This document shows positions 15,015 to 16,968 of a stretch of DNA of 16,968 bases, in pieces. The DNA comes from CAYLLT01 sp964548565 (GTDB lineage: Bacteria > Planctomycetota > Phycisphaerae > UBA1845 > PWPN01). A model generated the notes under the pieces. That model worked only from the letters and a program-made list of their open reading frames with translations. It searched no databases and was not told the origin of the DNA. The position numbers were made by a program, and so were the translations under genes. Every line of letters starts with the position of its first letter. The stretch's first letter is position 1. The stretch is from NCBI GenBank assembly GCA_964548565.1, contig CAZJTF010000129.1, positions 1 through 16,968 on the forward strand, written 5' to 3'.

Positions 15015-15093
15015 CGGTCTACTCCGGCAGGAATGTGTCCCGACCGACTATAGACCCGACACGTACAGCTCTTCCACGCTGGAGTGCGCGAAT

Positions 15094-16011
15094 TCAGCTC
15101 TGGTTGATGCGGTCCATCAGCTGCGAGATCTTGGCGAGGCGCTCACGACCGCCGCCGGGGATCTCGGCCGCGCCCCAGCCGGTGTAGCCGATCTCGCGCA
15201 GAGTGGCCATGACAGTCGGCCAGTCGCAGTCGCCCTCCAGGAGTTCAACGTCGAAGCCCTTCCAGACGCCCTGTTCGCCCATCTTCTTGAGGCTGTACTC
15301 CTTGATGTCCAGTTTGAAGATGCGCTTGCCGAGCACCTTGATCCACTGCTCGGGCCAGCCGTAGCGGAGCACGTTGCCGACGTCGAAGTGCATCCGGACC
15401 ATCGGTGATTTGAGTTCGTCAATGTAACGGGCCGTCTCGAGGGGGCTCAGGAGGAAGTTGTTCCAGACGTTCTCGAGGGCGATGACGACGTTGAGTTCCT
15501 CGGCGAGCGGAATGACCTTGCGGATCTCTTCCTGTGAGCGGCGGTAGGCGTCATCGTAGAAGACGGTCTTGTCTACCTTGGCCGGCACCAGCAGAACGGA
15601 GGTGGCGCCGAGCGTTTTCGCCTCGCGGAGAGCACCCTTGAGGGCCTCAACGCCGCGGGCCCGGGCCGCCGGATCGGGATGGGAGAGGGTGTCCTTCCAG
15701 TGGACAGCGTCGACAACGCCGTTGATGACCAACCCGGTGGCATCGCGGGCGGCAAGAAGCTCCTTCACGTCGTGGACGCCCGGCGAATCCGGTTCAACGC
15801 CGTCAAATCCGACCTCCTTCAACAGTTTGAACTTGTCGAGGAGCGTCGCGCCGTCTTTGACCATCCCGAGCTTGAGCGATTTCTTGAAGACCGGGGTTTT
15901 CTGGGCGGCCGCCACGGCCGGGGCCGCTCCTGCAGCCGCAAAACCCGCCGCGGCCGCGCCTGCCCCTACCAGCTTCAAGAAACCACGTCGGTCGATCCCG
16001 TCCTGTGCCAT
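15094..16011 (-). CDS. Tat-exported sugar phosphate isomerase/epimerase-like TIM-barrel protein (hydroxypyruvate isomerase-like)
   Basis: This 305-residue protein has a Tat signal (DRRGFLKLVGAGAAAAG, residues 7-23) with an Ala-rich hydrophobic core and probable cleavage near AVAA. The xylose-isomerase-like barrel shows FDGVEPDSPG (69-78), Glu180 (VVIALENVWNNF), Asp210 (MHFDVGNVLRYGWPEQW) and Glu283 (GAAEIPGG), the usual metal-site positions. The later His position reads KLDIKEY, as in some related exported proteins. Members rearrange keto/aldo sugars; the substrate here is unknown. The ATG at 16011 has GAGG about 8 nt upstream; an in-frame ATG at 16065 would bury the Tat motif behind 18 unusual residues. 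Tat export fits a metalloenzyme folded before transport. It is unlike the Sec-exported paralogue at 11372. Confidence 0.9.
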   Translation of the reverse strand: MAQDGIDRRGFLKLVGAGAAAAGFAAAGAAPAVAAAQKTPVFKKSLKLGMVKDGATLLDKFKLLKEVGFDGVEPDSPGVHDVKELLAARDATGLVINGVVDAVHWKDTLSHPDPAARARGVEALKGALREAKTLGATSVLLVPAKVDKTVFYDDAYRRSQEEIRKVIPLAEELNVVIALENVWNNFLLSPLETARYIDELKSPMVRMHFDVGNVLRYGWPEQWIKVLGKRIFKLDIKEYSLKKMGEQGVWKGFDVELLEGDCDWPTVMATLREIGYTGWGAAEIPGGGRERLAKISQLMDRINQS

Positions 16012-16335
16012 GTGTCCGCCCTCGATGTTCGTTTGCCTGCCCGCCCCTGCCATCCGGGGCAGCACGCCGAGACGTTACCACGTTCGAGCAGACCGCGTAA
16101 AGCCGCTTGTCACGAGGCGGAGGCTCGGGGCGGGGCCACTGTATGCGGTGCTCCGGCCGCTGAGGGGCTTCAGCTTCATCGTGCTTTTCACTCGGTGAAC
16201 CTCTTTGAGGGTCCCATTGGCGGCAAATACGACTCGTACGCCGACGGCAGAACGCGTGCGTTCCGGCGCATGAACAGGGCGGCGTCCCCCAACGCCGCCC
16301 TGTTACCCTGAAGCGCTCTCTGGTGCGCGCCTGTG
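16012..16335. other. Intergenic stretch between two - strand genes
   Basis: These 324 bp hold the 3' region of the Gly/Tyr/His-rich gene, including the strong hairpin at 16273-16304, and the upstream region of the isomerase-like gene. No credible coding frame was seen. No clear -35/-10 pair was found; a TTTACG box near 16100 lacks a good partner. Confidence 0.5.
16273..16304 (-). terminator. Strong terminator-like hairpin after the Gly/Tyr/His-rich gene
   Basis: A perfect 13-bp stem (AACAGGGCGGCGT paired with ACGCCGCCCTGTT) closes a 6-nt loop, 31 bp past the TAA of the gene at 16336. It is the longest perfect inverted repeat I found in the window. It lacks a clear T run on either strand. Confidence 0.6.
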
Positions 16336-16641
16336 TTAGTCGTAGTAGTTAAATCCGAAGCTGAAGCCGCTGCCCGAGTACCCGTACGGGGAACCCCCAT
16401 AGATGTGCGGCGGGCAGTAGTGTGGATACGCATATCGGTATGCACGCGGATAGACGCGGTACGGCCGGCCGTAGTAATGCCGCGGAGCATAGTAGCGATA
16501 GCCGTGGTGCGGCCGATAGCCATACCCGCCATAGCCGTGCCCGTGTTTGTAGCCACCTGCCTCCGCCGGCGCTGCCCCGAACGAGAACAGCAGGCCCGCC
16601 ACGGCCAGTCCCAACCCCAGTACTGATCTCCTCAGCCTCAT
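16336..16641 (-). CDS. Secreted Gly/Tyr/His-rich low-complexity protein, 101 residues
   Basis: A Sec signal (MRLRRSVLGLGLAVAGLLFS...) ends with a probable AEA cleavage site near residue 31. The mature ~70 residues are dominated by Tyr, Gly, His, Arg and Pro: repeated GYG, HHGYRYY, RHYYGRPYRVYPRAYRY. A single Cys lies in YPHYCPPHIYGG, and the tail ends SGFSFGFNYYD. There is no catalytic signature. The composition suggests a surface or matrix protein that may self-assemble or bind metal through His. The ATG at 16641 has GGAG 7 nt upstream; a nearby in-frame ATG at 16656 has none. A strong hairpin follows the stop. Similar aromatic/Gly-rich small secreted proteins are common in Planctomycetota, as I recall. 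Confidence 0.75.
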   Translation of the reverse strand: MRLRRSVLGLGLAVAGLLFSFGAAPAEAGGYKHGHGYGGYGYRPHHGYRYYAPRHYYGRPYRVYPRAYRYAYPHYCPPHIYGGSPYGYSGSGFSFGFNYYD

Positions 16642-16968
16642 GGCTGTGCTCCTCATCCAGGACCCGTTTTCGCCCGCCGTCGCAGGCTTCACCGGAATAG
16701 ACAATCGCAACGTGGAATAGTTGGCATTGTGAAAATAATTTCGAATTGCTGCCGGGGTCTTGGGACCGTATAAACCCGCAAGACGGACCTCTGAGCATCC
16801 CGCAACCCCAGGCAAGCGTCCAGATAGCCTGCATCGCCCGGAATCAGGCACCCGGGCTGGAACTTCCTTCAGCGAGGCCGCTGATGCGTGTCGTATCGCT
16901 TCACATCGGACGCCCATCGCTCGTGGTTCGGATTGGGCGGCCCTTCAGCACGGCCATCAACCGCCGGG
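16642..16968. other. Upstream region of the Gly/Tyr/His-rich gene, to the window end
   Basis: These 327 bp contain no frame I would call a gene. An A/T-rich island around 16725-16745 stands out in GC-rich DNA and is the best place for the promoter of the - strand gene, but no box pair is convincing. The last ~100 bp could belong to a gene outside the window. Confidence 0.4.

Overview
The window is GC-rich bacterial chromosome, most likely from an uncultured member of the Planctomycetota. This is an inference. It rests on the density of twin-arginine (Tat) exported Gfo/Idh/MocA oxidoreductases and xylose-isomerase-like TIM-barrel proteins, the small lipoproteins, and a Gly/Tyr/His-rich secreted protein. 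One 100-N scaffold gap (1941-2040) shows that this is a draft assembly. No rRNA, tRNA, CRISPR array, transposase or integrase was seen.

Left part (1-4462): the probable 3' end of an unidentified gene (3-80) is followed by a GntR-family, FCD-type regulator (202-888, + strand). Convergent to it is a methionine operon on the - strand: metY (O-acetylhomoserine sulfhydrylase, 4233-2929), then a single long gene (2873-895) that fuses MetX (homoserine O-acetyltransferase) to MetW (SAM-fold methyltransferase-like). The gap splits this gene artificially. The same 55 bp lie on both sides of the N run, and merging them restores one open frame of 607 codons. MetX supplies O-acetylhomoserine and MetY converts it to homocysteine.

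Middle part (4463-11353): mostly + strand exported carbohydrate-type proteins. In order these are a Tat-exported TIM-barrel glycosidase-like protein, a - strand lipoprotein, a Tat-exported aldo/keto-reductase-like protein with two 4Fe-4S motifs, a Tat-exported Gfo/Idh/MocA oxidoreductase and a secreted GH43 glycosidase with a C-terminal laminin-G/DUF1080-like domain. A 518-bp gene-free stretch (7534-8051) contains several GC hairpins.

Right part (11372-16641): all on the - strand. Read in transcription order from the right, these are the Gly/Tyr/His-rich secreted protein, a Tat-exported sugar isomerase/epimerase-like TIM barrel, a charged small lipoprotein, a 66-residue helical protein, an alpha/beta hydrolase, then a Tat-exported Gfo/Idh/MocA oxidoreductase followed 30 bp later by a Sec-exported isomerase/epimerase-like TIM barrel.

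Two Gfo/Idh/MocA proteins, two isomerase-fold proteins, a degenerate aldo/keto reductase, a GH43 enzyme and a glycosidase-like TIM barrel, nearly all exported, suggest extracytoplasmic sugar or glycoside processing. This could work by an oxidation/elimination route as well as by classical hydrolysis. That linkage is inferred from families and proximity only.
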